Source: Nepenthes gracilis | Lineage: Eukaryota; Streptophyta; Magnoliopsida; Caryophyllales; Nepenthaceae | Assembly: GCA_033239525.1 (NCBI GenBank) | Contig: BSYO01000004.1 | Span: forward strand, 28,682,037 to 28,746,036 | Direction: 5' to 3' | Length of the DNA: 64,000 bases | Shown here: positions 34,761-45,406 of the stretch, piece after piece | How the letters are laid out: every line of letters begins with the position of its first letter | Numbering within the stretch: the stretch's first letter is position 1 | Notes under the pieces: generated by a model | Seen by the model: the letters and a program-made list of their open reading frames with translations, nothing else | What the model was told of the DNA's origin: nothing | The model's database searches: none | Translations under genes and position numbers: made by a program

Positions 34761-35599
34761 CGCCCTAGCATGTCTCCATCCACCTGTGGATGAGACCTTC
34801 CCTCGGCCAAGTGACCCATGCCACGCTCACTCAAGTGTCCGAGCCTCTCGCCAAAGATCCGACTCCGCACTGGCCGTGGCATTCACCTCGAATACTTTCC
34901 GATTCAAAACATAAAGCCCAAATGCCTTAGTTCCCGGGCAATGACCATGGAGCCCTTGGTCATTTTGATACCGCCTTCAATCAACGCCGTGAAAACACCT
35001 TCATCATCCAGCCCGCCTAACCGAGATGATGTTCACCCGATGTCGTGGACGTGCTTTGAGATAAATAGAGCCGGCCCCTCGCGAAGAACACTATCACCAA
35101 CGTGATGTCTCCTTCGTCCTTGAACTCGACGCCCGCTTATTTCCCATTCTCGCACTATTTTCACAAGAAGCATGAAAGTGGAGAATAAATACACTGAGGT
35201 AAGGATGATCAAGCGCCGGAGTCCACTACCCAATCCGAGGACTGCTCGCTAAAATCAAGTCCTCGATCACAAGCTAAGAGGAGATCTCTCAGGACAACAG
35301 ACCGAGGACTCTTCTTCGCCTCTCGCCCCTTCGCTTCCCCAATCCTGGCGCGCCCATCAGTAGCAGAAAGGTTTGATGTGGCCCTTCTTCGCCACAATGA
35401 TGGCATCTATGTCTTGATACCGAGAACGTGACTTACTCCGCCCTTTGTCTTCGAGACTTGGGCCACGCCCCGAGCTTCTTCCCCTCGATTCCGGCCAACC
35501 AAGGACTGGCCTGCCGAGAGGTAGACGCTCCAAAGCCGGCCAACTCGCTCAAGCACACCTCTCCTTCACTATCTCCGGTCACCACACCGTTCGAGCCTA

Positions 35600-36090
35600 G
35601 TTCTCGGCGATCGTGACCTCATGGTTTCCCAAGAGTCCGGGAGGGTTGCTAGGAGCCAAAGTCCTAGCACTTCGCCCGAACTTAATGCCCATTCTGCAGC
35701 TTCTCCCACGCATCCATCAAACTCATTTAGGTGGCTCTGCAATGTATGATCCGTCCTTTTACCGAATTGTTCTTTGAATAAATCATCAAATGGTAAATTT
35801 TATTGTTACCGTATTTGGAGGCAAAGAGCTTTTTTTTCTCCCAAAGGGGCTTTGGCATTTGTCTCCTACGAACATGTCTCTCAATGCAGCCCACAAACCT
35901 AGCAATGAACCTTTTTTCACACTTTTCGCTTTGCTTCTAACGCTAGACCTCTTTTGAAATGGCCGACGATTTTTCTGAGGCGAAGACCTTGATAAAGACT
36001 TGACGATCAGCAAGTCGGATATTTTGCTCTTTTGTCAAAGTTTGAACCATTCAAGTCAAACCATCTTGCCGCCAAACTCCATTTCGATAA
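35600..36090 (-). pseudogene. Copia gag remnant of E3
   Basis: Starting about 60 bp inside the primer-binding site, the minus strand reads MEFGGKMV, KISDLLIVK, then KYGNNKIYHL, LQSHLNEFDG and GLWLLATLPDSWET in several frames. These are conserved phrases of the gag (UBN2-type) of Tork elements, where gag forms the virus-like particle. No frame covers it. The zinc-knuckle part is not readable. Confidence 0.7.
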
Positions 36091-36132
36091 CAGCAAAAGA
36101 TCACCAGCAGTAAAATTCAAGAAATGCTGTAA

Positions 36133-36145
36133 ATCTCGATACCAC
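36133..36145 (-). other. Primer-binding site of E3
   Basis: The minus strand reads TGGTATCGAGATT next to the right LTR, one base short of the TGGTATCAGAGC-type site for initiator tRNA-Met. Confidence 0.7.
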
Positions 36146-36146
36146 T

Positions 36147-36326
36147 TGTCGGAGCAAAACGGTCCATTATTCTAGTTCGAGCTGACACAACGCCTGAGAC
36201 CCAGAACAGAACAAACCTCTCGTAATTGGTAGAGAGAATATATATATAACACGCGAAATAAAAATAAAAACCCTTCCTTAAACAAAAAAACCTTTTTAAA
36301 ATATTTGAAAGATAAAGGATTGCACG
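36147..36326 (-). repeat. Truncated 5' LTR of E3
   Basis: Starts TGTCGGAGCAAAACG and matches the first 190 bp or so of 31552-32224 (AGAACAAACCTCTCG, ACACGCGAA, AAACCCTTCCTTAAACAA, ATAAAGGATTGC) before the match stops. The rest of the LTR is missing. Confidence 0.75.
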
Positions 36327-36410
36327 CCCACTACCTGCATCTCTGCTCATTCTTTAGCAGAATATTTAGTAACCATGCACGTGTTTTCGGTTTACATGCT
36401 GTTTCATTTT
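36290..36410 (+). repeat. Direct repeat, left copy (about 115 bp)
   Basis: Contains GCACGCCCACTACCTGCATC and TTCTTTAGCAGAATATTTAG. The second copy at 36900-37018 differs at few positions. The pair brackets about 490 bp of unrelated sequence. Confidence 0.85.
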
Positions 36411-36416
36411 ATATAT

Positions 36417-36840
36417 TTATTCTTTCGAATAAATCACTCGGTCGACTTTTGTTCTGTTGTATTTAATGGGCAAATTGGGGTTTCTTTTTTTCTGCAAACT
36501 GAAGTTTCTTATTAAGCGTCTCTTGATGCAGCCCCAAAGTGTAGCAATAACCCTTTCTTCCTCTAGCTCTTCGATGTTGGTTCTAAAAGGAATTCTCATG
36601 AATCTCTCTTGAAAGGGCCCTTTATTTTTCACCCTTTTTGGTAAATAGTTTGCGATCATAATTATGGGTACATTGGTCTTTTTAGTGAAAATCCTGGTAG
36701 TCAAGTCTACACTCTTGTCCGTCCAGCACCTTGAGCAGTGTGTTGGCATATTCGGTTCCGGCTTCCGTATCAGAGGTAATGTCGCTTTGCTCCTCTAGTT
36801 CGTTGAACTCATAAAAGACCCACATATTATAGTAATTGTC
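36417..36840 (-). pseudogene. Frameshifted ORF with superfamily-3-helicase-like motifs
   Basis: On the minus strand one frame (about 36822-36690) begins WVFYEFNELEE, where Walker B would be expected, and reads LLKVLDGQECRLDY. After a frameshift near 36695 a second frame (36749-36417) contains KKTNVPIIMIANYLP, then GPFQERFMRIPF and EERVIATLWGC. A GQ/E-x-C/V-x-L/I-D stretch, a Lys-rich strand, P-I-I-x-x-x-N and an Arg-x-x-x-x-x-F element in this order resemble superfamily 3 helicases of small DNA or picorna-like viruses. No Walker A or nickase domain is visible upstream. Weak nucleotide similarity to the E3 gag region (35770-36050) is an alternative explanation. Family and origin remain unproven; it is broken. 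Confidence 0.35.
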
Positions 36841-36842
36841 TG

Positions 36843-36843
<1 letters not shown>

Positions 36844-36877
<34 letters not shown>
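36844..36877. repeat. (TA)n microsatellite
   Basis: About 16 TA units between the helicase-like remnant and the right direct repeat. Confidence 0.95.
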
Positions 36878-36882
<5 letters not shown>

Positions 36883-36899
36883 AATGAAGCATTATATTA

Positions 36900-37018
36900 T
36901 AAAAAAATCTTTTAAAAATATTTGAAAGACAATGGGGCACGCCCACTGCCTGCATCTCTGCTCATTCTTTAGCAGAATATTTAATAACCACGCACGCGTT
37001 TTCGGTTTACATGCTGTC
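36900..37018 (+). repeat. Direct repeat, right copy
   Basis: Partner of 36290-36410, with GCACGCCCACTGCCTGCATC and TTTCGGTTTACATGCTGT shared. Confidence 0.85.
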
Positions 37019-40000
37019 TCTGCCTCTTCACACGTTTTTACTTTTTGTTACCGGCTCGACTGACACCTGTACGGTTCCTTCGCATGCTCGCTGGCTCGGT
37101 TAAAATTCTGTGAAGTTGCAGAAACCACATTCACGTGTGTCAACACAGTATTATCTCCTCTAATGCCTGCTGCCTTCTCTTCTCTTCGCCTATCTATCTA
37201 AGCTTTGTCCCCCTTTTTTTTAATACAAAAATAATTATATTAAAATAATAATATTTGATGGGTATGATAAAATTTAGGTTGGCCCAACTCAAGGCCCACA
37301 CAAAAAAAAAAAAAAAAAAAAATTGCACAACTTAGGAGGAATCCCATGTAACCCCAAATCCAATTGGCCCAATTCAGAACAAGCCCAGCAAAAATCGGCT
37401 CCAAAGTAGGCCATGGTCTTGGCCCAAGTGCTAGCTCAAGATAGAGGGTGCCACACGGTTTGCTGCAGTCAACGCACCATGACTCTAATTTAGAGTATGT
37501 GGGCACGCCATCTCTACAAAGCACAAAATATTTTCTTGGAGCACCTTGTTTTGAGTTTTCATCCATTACTAAAATTTTATATTTATCATATTTCATTTAT
37601 TTAATTTAGTTGACAGTTGTATACTTATTTCAATGTAGATCTACAAATTATTTATATGTATTTAGTTTGCATTCAATATCTTAGAATTTGTAATTTTATT
37701 AAAGGATAAATTTTCACGTCTCAAGGTATTTTAGGTTTAAATCATGTCTTTTTAAAGTAGTGTTAGGAAACTAGTTTTCAATTATCTTATCAACGTCTTT
37801 AAATATATGATATATTATTTATCTATATATAATAATTAATATATATAAAAACAGATAAATAAATAACTTTTATATTATTTAAAAATATCCTAAAAAGTAC
37901 TAACAGATGTTCATTCAATTATAGAAGGGATTATTGGAAGATATGCCCATCTTTCATACAAAGCTACTTTCAAATGATCTTTGTGCATCCTGCATTTTAC
38001 ACTTCAAATGCACAATATTTTTTTTTTATTTTTTGGGTCTTTTTTGTGAGAATTATTTGATGTATCCACAAAGATAATTGTACAGATTCCAAATCCAATT
38101 GGCGCATGCAGAATGTTCAAACACTGTCCAAAGCCTTGGCCATTCGCCAATGAAAACAGTGTGCCAATGCGGGTGTATCAGAATATAAAGTGTCCCAAAA
38201 TAAAATATAGGCTTTATATTATATATATATAAATATATCTTTTTAAATATATTTTAGGATATGTTTGTATGATGTGATATTTATTTATTAAATTTATTAA
38301 TATAAATAAATAAATAAGGTATTATATTATTAAAAGTGTTTTAAAAATGATTAAATGGTGTATATATATATATTTGTAGTTAGTGTTTTTATTTTTGGTG
38401 GCATGCTTTGGAGTTTCACAAAGCAATGGAGAGGCATCAGTGAATCTTCTGAGGCAAAGTACGTACGATCAGATGTGGTATAGGAGCAGGCATTACTCAT
38501 GAGAAGACAAGGTAATCAAATTTTGGTGTGATGGTGAAAATGGGTGAGCACTCAATTTAATCAATCCCTTTGTGACTAGACACCTTTTCTTTTTTTTACA
38601 CCGGTAGTCACCTTATATGCTTGGGATAAACTCATCAACGAATCACTTTACTAATAATAAGAATTATATACAAGGTAAATTGAAACAACTTATTAATTAA
38701 AATTATATATATATATTTAATATGTGTAATTGTGATATTTTAAATCTGAGTTTAGTTTTATTAGCCTACCATTATATAAGACTAGAGCCATTAAAGTGTG
38801 ATAGTTATTTTGAAGAATTTTTTTTTAAAAGACCATTTTTATTAAAAATATTTTAAAACTCATATCAGACAAAACTGTTGTGTAACATATAAATAATAAC
38901 ATCAAATAACTTTTGAATAAAATTATTAAAAAAAGATTTAATATAATATTAGTTTTATTTTATTTTATTTTGTAAAATAGATCCTAAAGTAATGCGTTTC
39001 CCGCCCTAGCTCCAAACCTCATCCAATTATGTAATGAAATTAAGTCCACCAAAGTAGTTTCGATGATTTTAATTTTATGTGGGTCCTTGATGTATCATGC
39101 TTGACCTAAGTTATAATATGGCTATACTCATAATTGAATGTCATTTATTTAAACTATAGTAACAATATAAAATGTCGACTAAATGAATTGGCAAAAAAGT
39201 TGTAATGGAGATTGTTATAATATAATTTAACTAGTGCAAAATTAAATAGAAAAAATGGCGCTTTGTTGAAATCATTTATTTGAGTACGTTACGTGTGTTT
39301 CAAGTGATATTATATGAATTTGAACCGTTCAAAAAATTGAAGACTCAAATTAAAACTTCACTAAAAATAAGGCATTTGTAATATTAGGTCATTAAAAGCA
39401 TAATTAAATCATAATAAACTAACTAAAATCTAATAATCAAGATCTATACTGCTTAGCTCAGGAGTAACATGAGAATGGCCCGCCCCTATTAGAGCTTACT
39501 ATAATAATAACAATAATATAATTTCATGGTTGATTGAAGAACATTATATTATTGTGCAGAACAAAAAGAAAAGGACAAAAAAAAAGGGCACCAGAGACCC
39601 TTCCTTCAGTGAGAAGTAAATGTCGACCGGGTTTATTAAAATATTTTAATATTAAACTTTCCGGTTCTCCACTATTAATTAAAAGATACTCCACTCCATT
39701 ACTTTAAAGTAAATGTCGACCGGAACTGACGCGAAACAGTGGTGGGGGTTGAGAATTTCGAGATGAGATATATTTATTGATTTAGATTTAGATAAAGAAG
39801 AATAAAATTCGATCATTTCCCGCTCACCAATGTGAATTCTCTAAAAAGGGCTGGCCGTGCCGTGTGCGGTAAAATGAGAAAGAAAGTCGGCCTCGTTCAT
39901 TCATTTCACTCTCCTGTTCGTCTTGGATTGCTGAATGCTCTCATCCTTTGTTGTGTTGCACATGGGGAAGATGCTTTTGCCCCCCGTCCCACCAATAATT

Positions 40001-41289
40001 ACCCCCAAATAATTACACCCAATATTTCAATTTGGCAATCTGTGGTTAGTTATTATATATAATTAGTTTTATATAACTAATAATTAATTTAATATGTGCC
40101 TTTTGAATCTGAATTTGGTCCAAAGAGATTTAGTTAGAACCTTCAGACTATTTAATCTGAATTTTATATATTAAAACTGGAATAAATTTTTTTTTTTTGA
40201 AAAAAAGACTTATTTCTTATGATATATTTCAATATTTGAGTCAATTTTTTACATCTAGCAATTAAAATTATAAATGATAAAAGTGAAAGAGAGTATGTTA
40301 GATTGAGAGAGTTAGAAAATAATAAAGACAATGTTAGAATAATAAGATTCAAAAAATATATATATGTATATTTTTTTTGAAGGGAGAAACCAAGAGAAAG
40401 TGAGAGAGCCAAACAATGATAAAGGGAGCCGTTTGAGGATTAAAATTTAGAGAATTTATTCCTTTTTTATTTTAAAATTAATTCATTTTATTTTTTTCTC
40501 TCTCCCCTTTTTTCTGATATTCTTTGTTATTAAAATAAAATAAAATAAAGGATTATTATTATAATAGTATTTAGAGATAGCTTTTCGGAGGTGATTTCTC
40601 AAAAGTGGGTCCTGCTTGAATTTTTTCTACATGATTTGGGTGATGAATTGATTACTAATTATTTAATTTGATCATTGCATTCACCTTTTTGATCTTATTG
40701 ACAAAGCCGTGGTTAATATTGATAGCTAATTCTTCAATGGTTGCCTGAAAAAGAGACAATAGGTTGGGCAACACATGGCAGTCCTTAATCTTGGTCCTTT
40801 CTCTTCAGCATTACGATGCCTTAGACTTTGTTTTCATGACAGTGAGGCGTTGGGCATTTGACACAATTGGATCCATACGTATTCCATTAGTACTTGGACT
40901 TTCTCTCTCCACTTAGGTTCGCCGATTAAACTTGCCTCTATACAAAGTTTCTGCCAAACCTAACATAATCAAATTAATATAATCTTAATAATAATCATAA
41001 ATACTATAAAACAACATAAACCCAACTCAACTGTAGGGCATTTCAGTTCCCCACTGCTTTATGAGAACTGGAAAAAGAAAAGAAAAAAAAAGGATTTGGT
41101 AATTTTTAATGTAAATTCCACCAAATTTTCAAATATTACTCTTACCACCATCTGTTGGTCGGGCATTTAATTAATGAAATGTCTGTTATTAAATTTGCGA
41201 ACTTGGTAAGACTTTTTGTCCAATTTACATTCTAGTGACAAAAAATTACACACTGCTTAGTCTTTCCCTTTCTCACTCTATGATATGTG
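37019..41289. other. AT-rich intergenic DNA
   Basis: A 20-base A run occurs at 37302-37321. The minus-strand 118-codon ORF across it (37596-37240) includes the A run as poly-Phe and is not credible. A 76-codon plus-strand ORF at 39832-40062 and an 82-codon minus-strand ORF at 40412-40164 have no known motif. The phrase AGTAAATGTCGACCGG occurs twice (39616 and 39709). Confidence 0.55.
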
Positions 41290-42177
41290 TGTTGGCGTAG
41301 AATGGGCAGATGGACAACAATGCACAGAATCTCACACGGGTACACAGTAAAGTGAAGATAGAAAAAAAAAGATAGAACACGTAAGATTTTACGTGAAAAA
41401 TCCTTCTCAAATAAGAAAAAAATCATGGGATACGAAATTCACGAATAAATCACTAAGTATGAGATCTTGATTATACAAACCATATGAGATAGAAATGAAG
41501 AATAGAGTACGAACAACACTCTTTGTATTTTTTTTCTCACAGCACTATTTTTTTCTCTCTTCCTCTCCTCTATCTCATACAAAGCTTCACACTGTAACTC
41601 TCTAGCACAAATATAATATATATATATATATATACATTCAGCAAAATGGGCAACTACCAACTCAGCATGGTGGCTGCATGCTCAATTCTCAAAATCTTTA
41701 AAAGTGGCGCACGCTCTATCTTACAGTAAGGGGCGCATACATGCCCTACAAGTTAACTTCTTATCTTTCTAAGAATGACGTCTTTTAACTGCTCAATCTA
41801 GAAAGTCAACAGCCCACCTTCTAAAGATGACAGTGAATCAGCATTTCTATTCTCAGCCAGTCAATACCCCGTTGTCTGTTTTCTTCACCTGGCGTTGACC
41901 GTCTTCTTTACTTGACCAGTCAATGCTCCACATTGACTGCTCGAACGTCCTTTAGTAGATCCGCATGTCATCAGTTGATCAACATCGTGTTAATCGGAAC
42001 GCACACAATTTGCTAGTCAACAAAATTAACCGAAATTCCTGTCAGCCCAAAACTTCCGGTCAACTTTGTTGACCGGAATTCTTTATATATAGTCCGCAGA
42101 CATTCAACACACAAGTCCTCGTACTCCTTCTGTGTCTTCCAACCATCAGGATTTTCACACGGAAGTGGCTTCCAACA
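41290..42177 (-). mobile_element. Probable solo Copia LTR with W-box cluster
   Basis: Bounded by TGTTGGCG and CTTCCAACA, giving TGTTGGAA...CCAACA on the minus strand, 888 bp. The left part (ACGTAAGATTTTACGTGAAAAATCCTTCTC in pieces) resembles the R-U5 part of the E3 LTR. The minus-strand TATA would be the TA-rich run at 41611-41634. Flanking 5-mers ATGTG and ATACG agree at three of five positions, differing by transitions, so a decayed target duplication is possible. No internal region adjoins either end. Confidence 0.65.
41804..42074. promoter_or_regulatory. Cluster of nine TTGACY W-box motifs
   Basis: TTGACC/T on either strand at 41804, 41859, 41895, 41912, 41918, 41933, 42015, 42058 and 42069. 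The last two form the palindrome CCGGTCAACTTTGTTGACCGG. TTGAC[C/T] is the binding core of WRKY transcription factors. On the minus strand the cluster sits upstream of the presumed TATA run at 41611-41634, that is in U3. Defence-related induction is inferred, not shown. Confidence 0.6.
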
Positions 42178-43885
42178 ATACGCACCCCTTCTTCTAACTT
42201 TCTAAGTCGAGGGAGTTCGCGGGGCTATACTAAATAGATTTTTATATTTATAAAATTCAGTAGGAAAATAACTGAAAATATATTAAATAATTATTTATTT
42301 ATTTCTTTAATTATACTCATTAAATTAATTTAAGAGCTTTAGTAACACCTAGCTTCTGCATTTTATCTCAGTTTTTTCAGACGTTCGGCCTCTCACCCAC
42401 AGCCATGGCGTCTGCCAGTTGCAGATGCCCTGGCCTCCACATTTGCGGCTGCAGAGACTGTGTTAAGCGTGGGGGATGGATAAGGAAAGCGGTGTGGATG
42501 CGAGCAGTCTGTCAGCTCAAGGGAAGATGGGGATTTTGAAGGGCTGGAAGGGTTTTTTCTCTCTTCCTTTTAGATGGAATTATTCATTTAAAATACCGAT
42601 TTTTGATGCTCAATTATGGCCCAGTGACTTTTCTTCAAATAGTCTACATTATTGCACTGATCAAAATGATCCATCATGCGTCATTAACGTGACGGGCATC
42701 TTTTGTCATTTCACTAAAAATCAGAATCGAAAATGTGACTTTATGGTATTGTAAAAACCAATCAACTCAATGAATAGAACTCTCAAATAAAAATGGGATT
42801 ACTTTAGGTTTATTGTATAAGAAATTTTAACATAGTAAAAAAGACTAATTCTGTGTATAAAATTTTTGCTATACACAAAATCAGAAAAATTGTTATATCA
42901 CTTTGGGTATATTGTACTGAAAATTTTGACTTTGAAAATCTTTATCAAATCAACTGTGCCAATTGCAACCTCAGACAAAAAATTGACGTCAACTCATGCT
43001 TAAATGGGTAAAGAAAAATACTAAAGCAAAAAAGCCTTCAAAGCACGTTGTTGTACTAGAAAGGGGTTATGAGAAGGCAGCAACCGATACATTACAATGT
43101 ACAAGAAATTAAATTTCCAGAAGTGATTTGCAATCTGCATACTTTATAACAGAGCAGCAGGGAAAAACAAAACCAAGCCTCCTATAGCACAAACGCTTAT
43201 GTCAATGAGATTGCATTTTTCTATCCTATTCAGAACGTGATTGTCAAAGCCAAAACCGTTGCTGTAAACTAAAAGAACCCCAAAATGCTGCAGCAACAAG
43301 ACATGATGTCCCAAGCCAAAACAATTCTTTCGTTGTCACAACAGTAGCATCCCACACCATTCGAGCGACATCATGATTGAGGAACCAAGTGGTTAACTTA
43401 ATTCAGATTCCTAGCAAACAGAATTAACACCCATTTTGGCAAGAGCAAATCTCCTCTTTTGCAAGTTATCCAAATGTCAAATAACTCAACCGATCAACCT
43501 TTTGTGAGTCGAAAGCAAATGGACTCCACAGCGCCCCTGTGTCTGTTGAACTTTCTAACAAAAACCACATAGGATCTGCCATTCCAAAACTTCTAGCACT
43601 AAGCATTCTTAAAAAGGATCAACAGAAGCACCATGTGACAGAGCCAATAGATTTTATATATCCAGGAAAAGTGATGGCTGTTTCTTCCAAGAATGCATCA
43701 CCACATAAGTACAACATTGCAGGCAAAAACATGTTTTTTCATAAGGCAAAATCATAAACAGCTACCAAAGCCTTTCTATCAGTTGCCAGCTAAAAAGTCA
43801 AGGAAAACAAATCCGGCTGGCTGCCATTCAACCAATTGCCAGACCAGAATTTTGCGGAATTTCCACTTTCAACAGTAAAAGAGAG
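42178..43885. other. Intergenic DNA left of E4
   Basis: Apart from the small ORF at 42405-42539 I see no gene. 43000-43880 is of more balanced composition and continues on the other side of E4 (53551 onward), so it is the original locus interrupted by that insertion. It could be untranslated or intronic sequence of an unrecognised gene. Confidence 0.5.
42405..42539 (+). CDS. Possible 44-residue Cys-rich ORF, unknown
   Basis: ATG in a good plant context (ACAGCCATGGCG) opens MASASCRCPGLHICGCRDCV, with five cysteines spaced CxC-x5-CxC-x2-C, followed by a basic, Trp-rich tail, and stops at TGA 42537-42539. It could be a short peptide, a first exon, or chance. There is no signal peptide and no identified neighbour. 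I do not recognise it. Confidence 0.15.
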   Translation: MASASCRCPGLHICGCRDCVKRGGWIRKAVWMRAVCQLKGRWGF

Positions 43886-44916
43886 TGAAAAAGCACGTTT
43901 TGGTGCTAACGAGTTTTGACCCCGAAAATTATAGCGGAAGCAACAATAAATAATAATAAATATCTAATACACGTAAAAGATATTTAACACTAAATGCTAA
44001 CGAGATTAACAAGTATGCACGAATTAAATAATTAAGAGCAATAAAGATAAAGACTCAATTTTTTGTGACGAAGTGAAAACTCGATACCCACGGTATCGAG
44101 AAAAACACTCCGGGCTTCAACGGCCGGGAAGCAATGACACTATGAAAATCAACTTACGCACAGGTGGTAACGACGCCGCTAACCTAACCGACTTACTCCC
44201 GCCACGTGATCCCTACCAAGGAACTCCTTGATTTGCCCTTGCATGCAACGGAACCGACACCTTCCGGTCTTCACGCCAATCTTCTCTTGAACCACTTGAA
44301 TTTTCAATCACGAACAAGTCTCCTTCTTTACGAACCAAAGTCTCCAACGATGGTAGAAGGCAAAGTTTCAATGGTTAAAGAAGGTGGGTGAGAAAACTAT
44401 TTTGAACATGTAGAGCAATATTGTAGTGTTAGTTTTCTCAAGAGAAGCAACAATAATCTTGAAGCATGAGAGGTTTTCTTCTCAAAGAGGCACGCACATC
44501 GATTCTCCACTTTCTTATGGTTCAAAAACATAAGTCAAATATTTATAGTGGAGCCAAAAATGCGTTTGAAAATTCCGCCTCCCGTTGGCCGGGCGCGAGC
44601 GGGGCTCAGCGTGCGGGCGGGCGGCCGTAGGGTTTTGTGAGAAACCCGCGGGCGCCGAGCGGCTGAGGGGGAGCAGCTGGCTGGCGACCTCATCGTTTTT
44701 CGGCTCGAGCGGCTAGCGAGCGAGAGGCGAGCGGCCACCCTACTGGTTTTTGTGCTCGAGCGGGATTCGAGCTCATGGCGAGCGGGCGGTCTATGGATAG
44801 GCTCAAGCGACTGGAGGGCGGATCGAACGGACTTTAACCCGACAACCCACAACCCGACATCAATACAATAATACATATGGTCACGGAATATGCCAATAAG
44901 ACAAATGTCTCTAACA
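43886..44916 (-). repeat. 3' LTR of E4
   Basis: From TGAAAAAGCACG to CTCTAACA on the plus strand. The minus-strand TATA box is TATAAATA (44547-44540). The GC-rich segment 44580-44830 is full of GAGCGG-like words and is where it differs most from the other LTR. Confidence 0.93.
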
Positions 44917-45400
44917 ATCTCCCCATTTGGCAATTCCGTGACAAAACTCAGAAAATAAACAAATACAAGTGAATCACGGGTTCAGACACCACTGAGATAG
45001 AACCCGTGTACATGAAAACCTACGCCTAGTGATACAAAAAAGATACAAAAAAATGTAAATAGTTATACGAGAGCTGTTGAGGCGATGTGATGAAAACCTG
45101 CTTGACTGCCTGTGTCACTTCAGTTTCCTGGTCAAGTAAGGTTAGTACCAACAACAAAGAGGTAGGCAATAATAGATACAGCATGTAGTACTAAAATGCA
45201 ACAAAGAGAGTAGATATCGTGCATAGAAAGTCAATAGATAACATCAATAGCAAATAAATGAATAGCACGTCTACAAAGAACATAAATAGCAAGTCGAACT
45301 CCCCCTAACAAAAATAAGTACATCAAATCTAACTCCCCCTATTAGCATGTGCCAAAAGGAAACCACGATCTCCCCCTTTTTATTACGAAGAGCCAAAGAG
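44917..45400 (-). other. Untranslated region with repeated polypurine tracts (E4)
   Basis: The minus strand has AAATGGGGAGAT next to the LTR (44928-44917) and further G-runs in AGTTAGATTT/GGGGGAG contexts near 45298-45309, 45331-45341 and 45370-45380. Sireviruses are known to carry several purine-tract-like motifs before the 3' LTR. Confidence 0.7.
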
Positions 45401-45406
45401 AGGGGA

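Larger units (their letters stand above)
31552..36326 (-). mobile_element. Degenerate Ty1/Copia element, Tork-like (E3)
   Basis: The left LTR (31552-32224) and a truncated right LTR (36147-36326) flank a primer-binding site, gag, integrase, RT and RNase H remnants read right to left. Integrase before RT marks Copia, and RNase H phrases such as VALSTTEAEFIAVTEACKEM and SRTKHIDVRYHWVRDV match the Tork (Tnt1-like) lineage. Coding sequence is shattered by small indels, many at CTCG/CGAG-like words, except for a 206-codon RNase H frame. The 5' LTR is cut after about 180 bp, so no target duplication can be found. Confidence 0.87.

Noticed and set aside
37240..37596. 118-codon minus-strand ORF
   Set aside because: It spans a 20-base A run giving poly-Phe, has no recognisable domain, and is likely chance.
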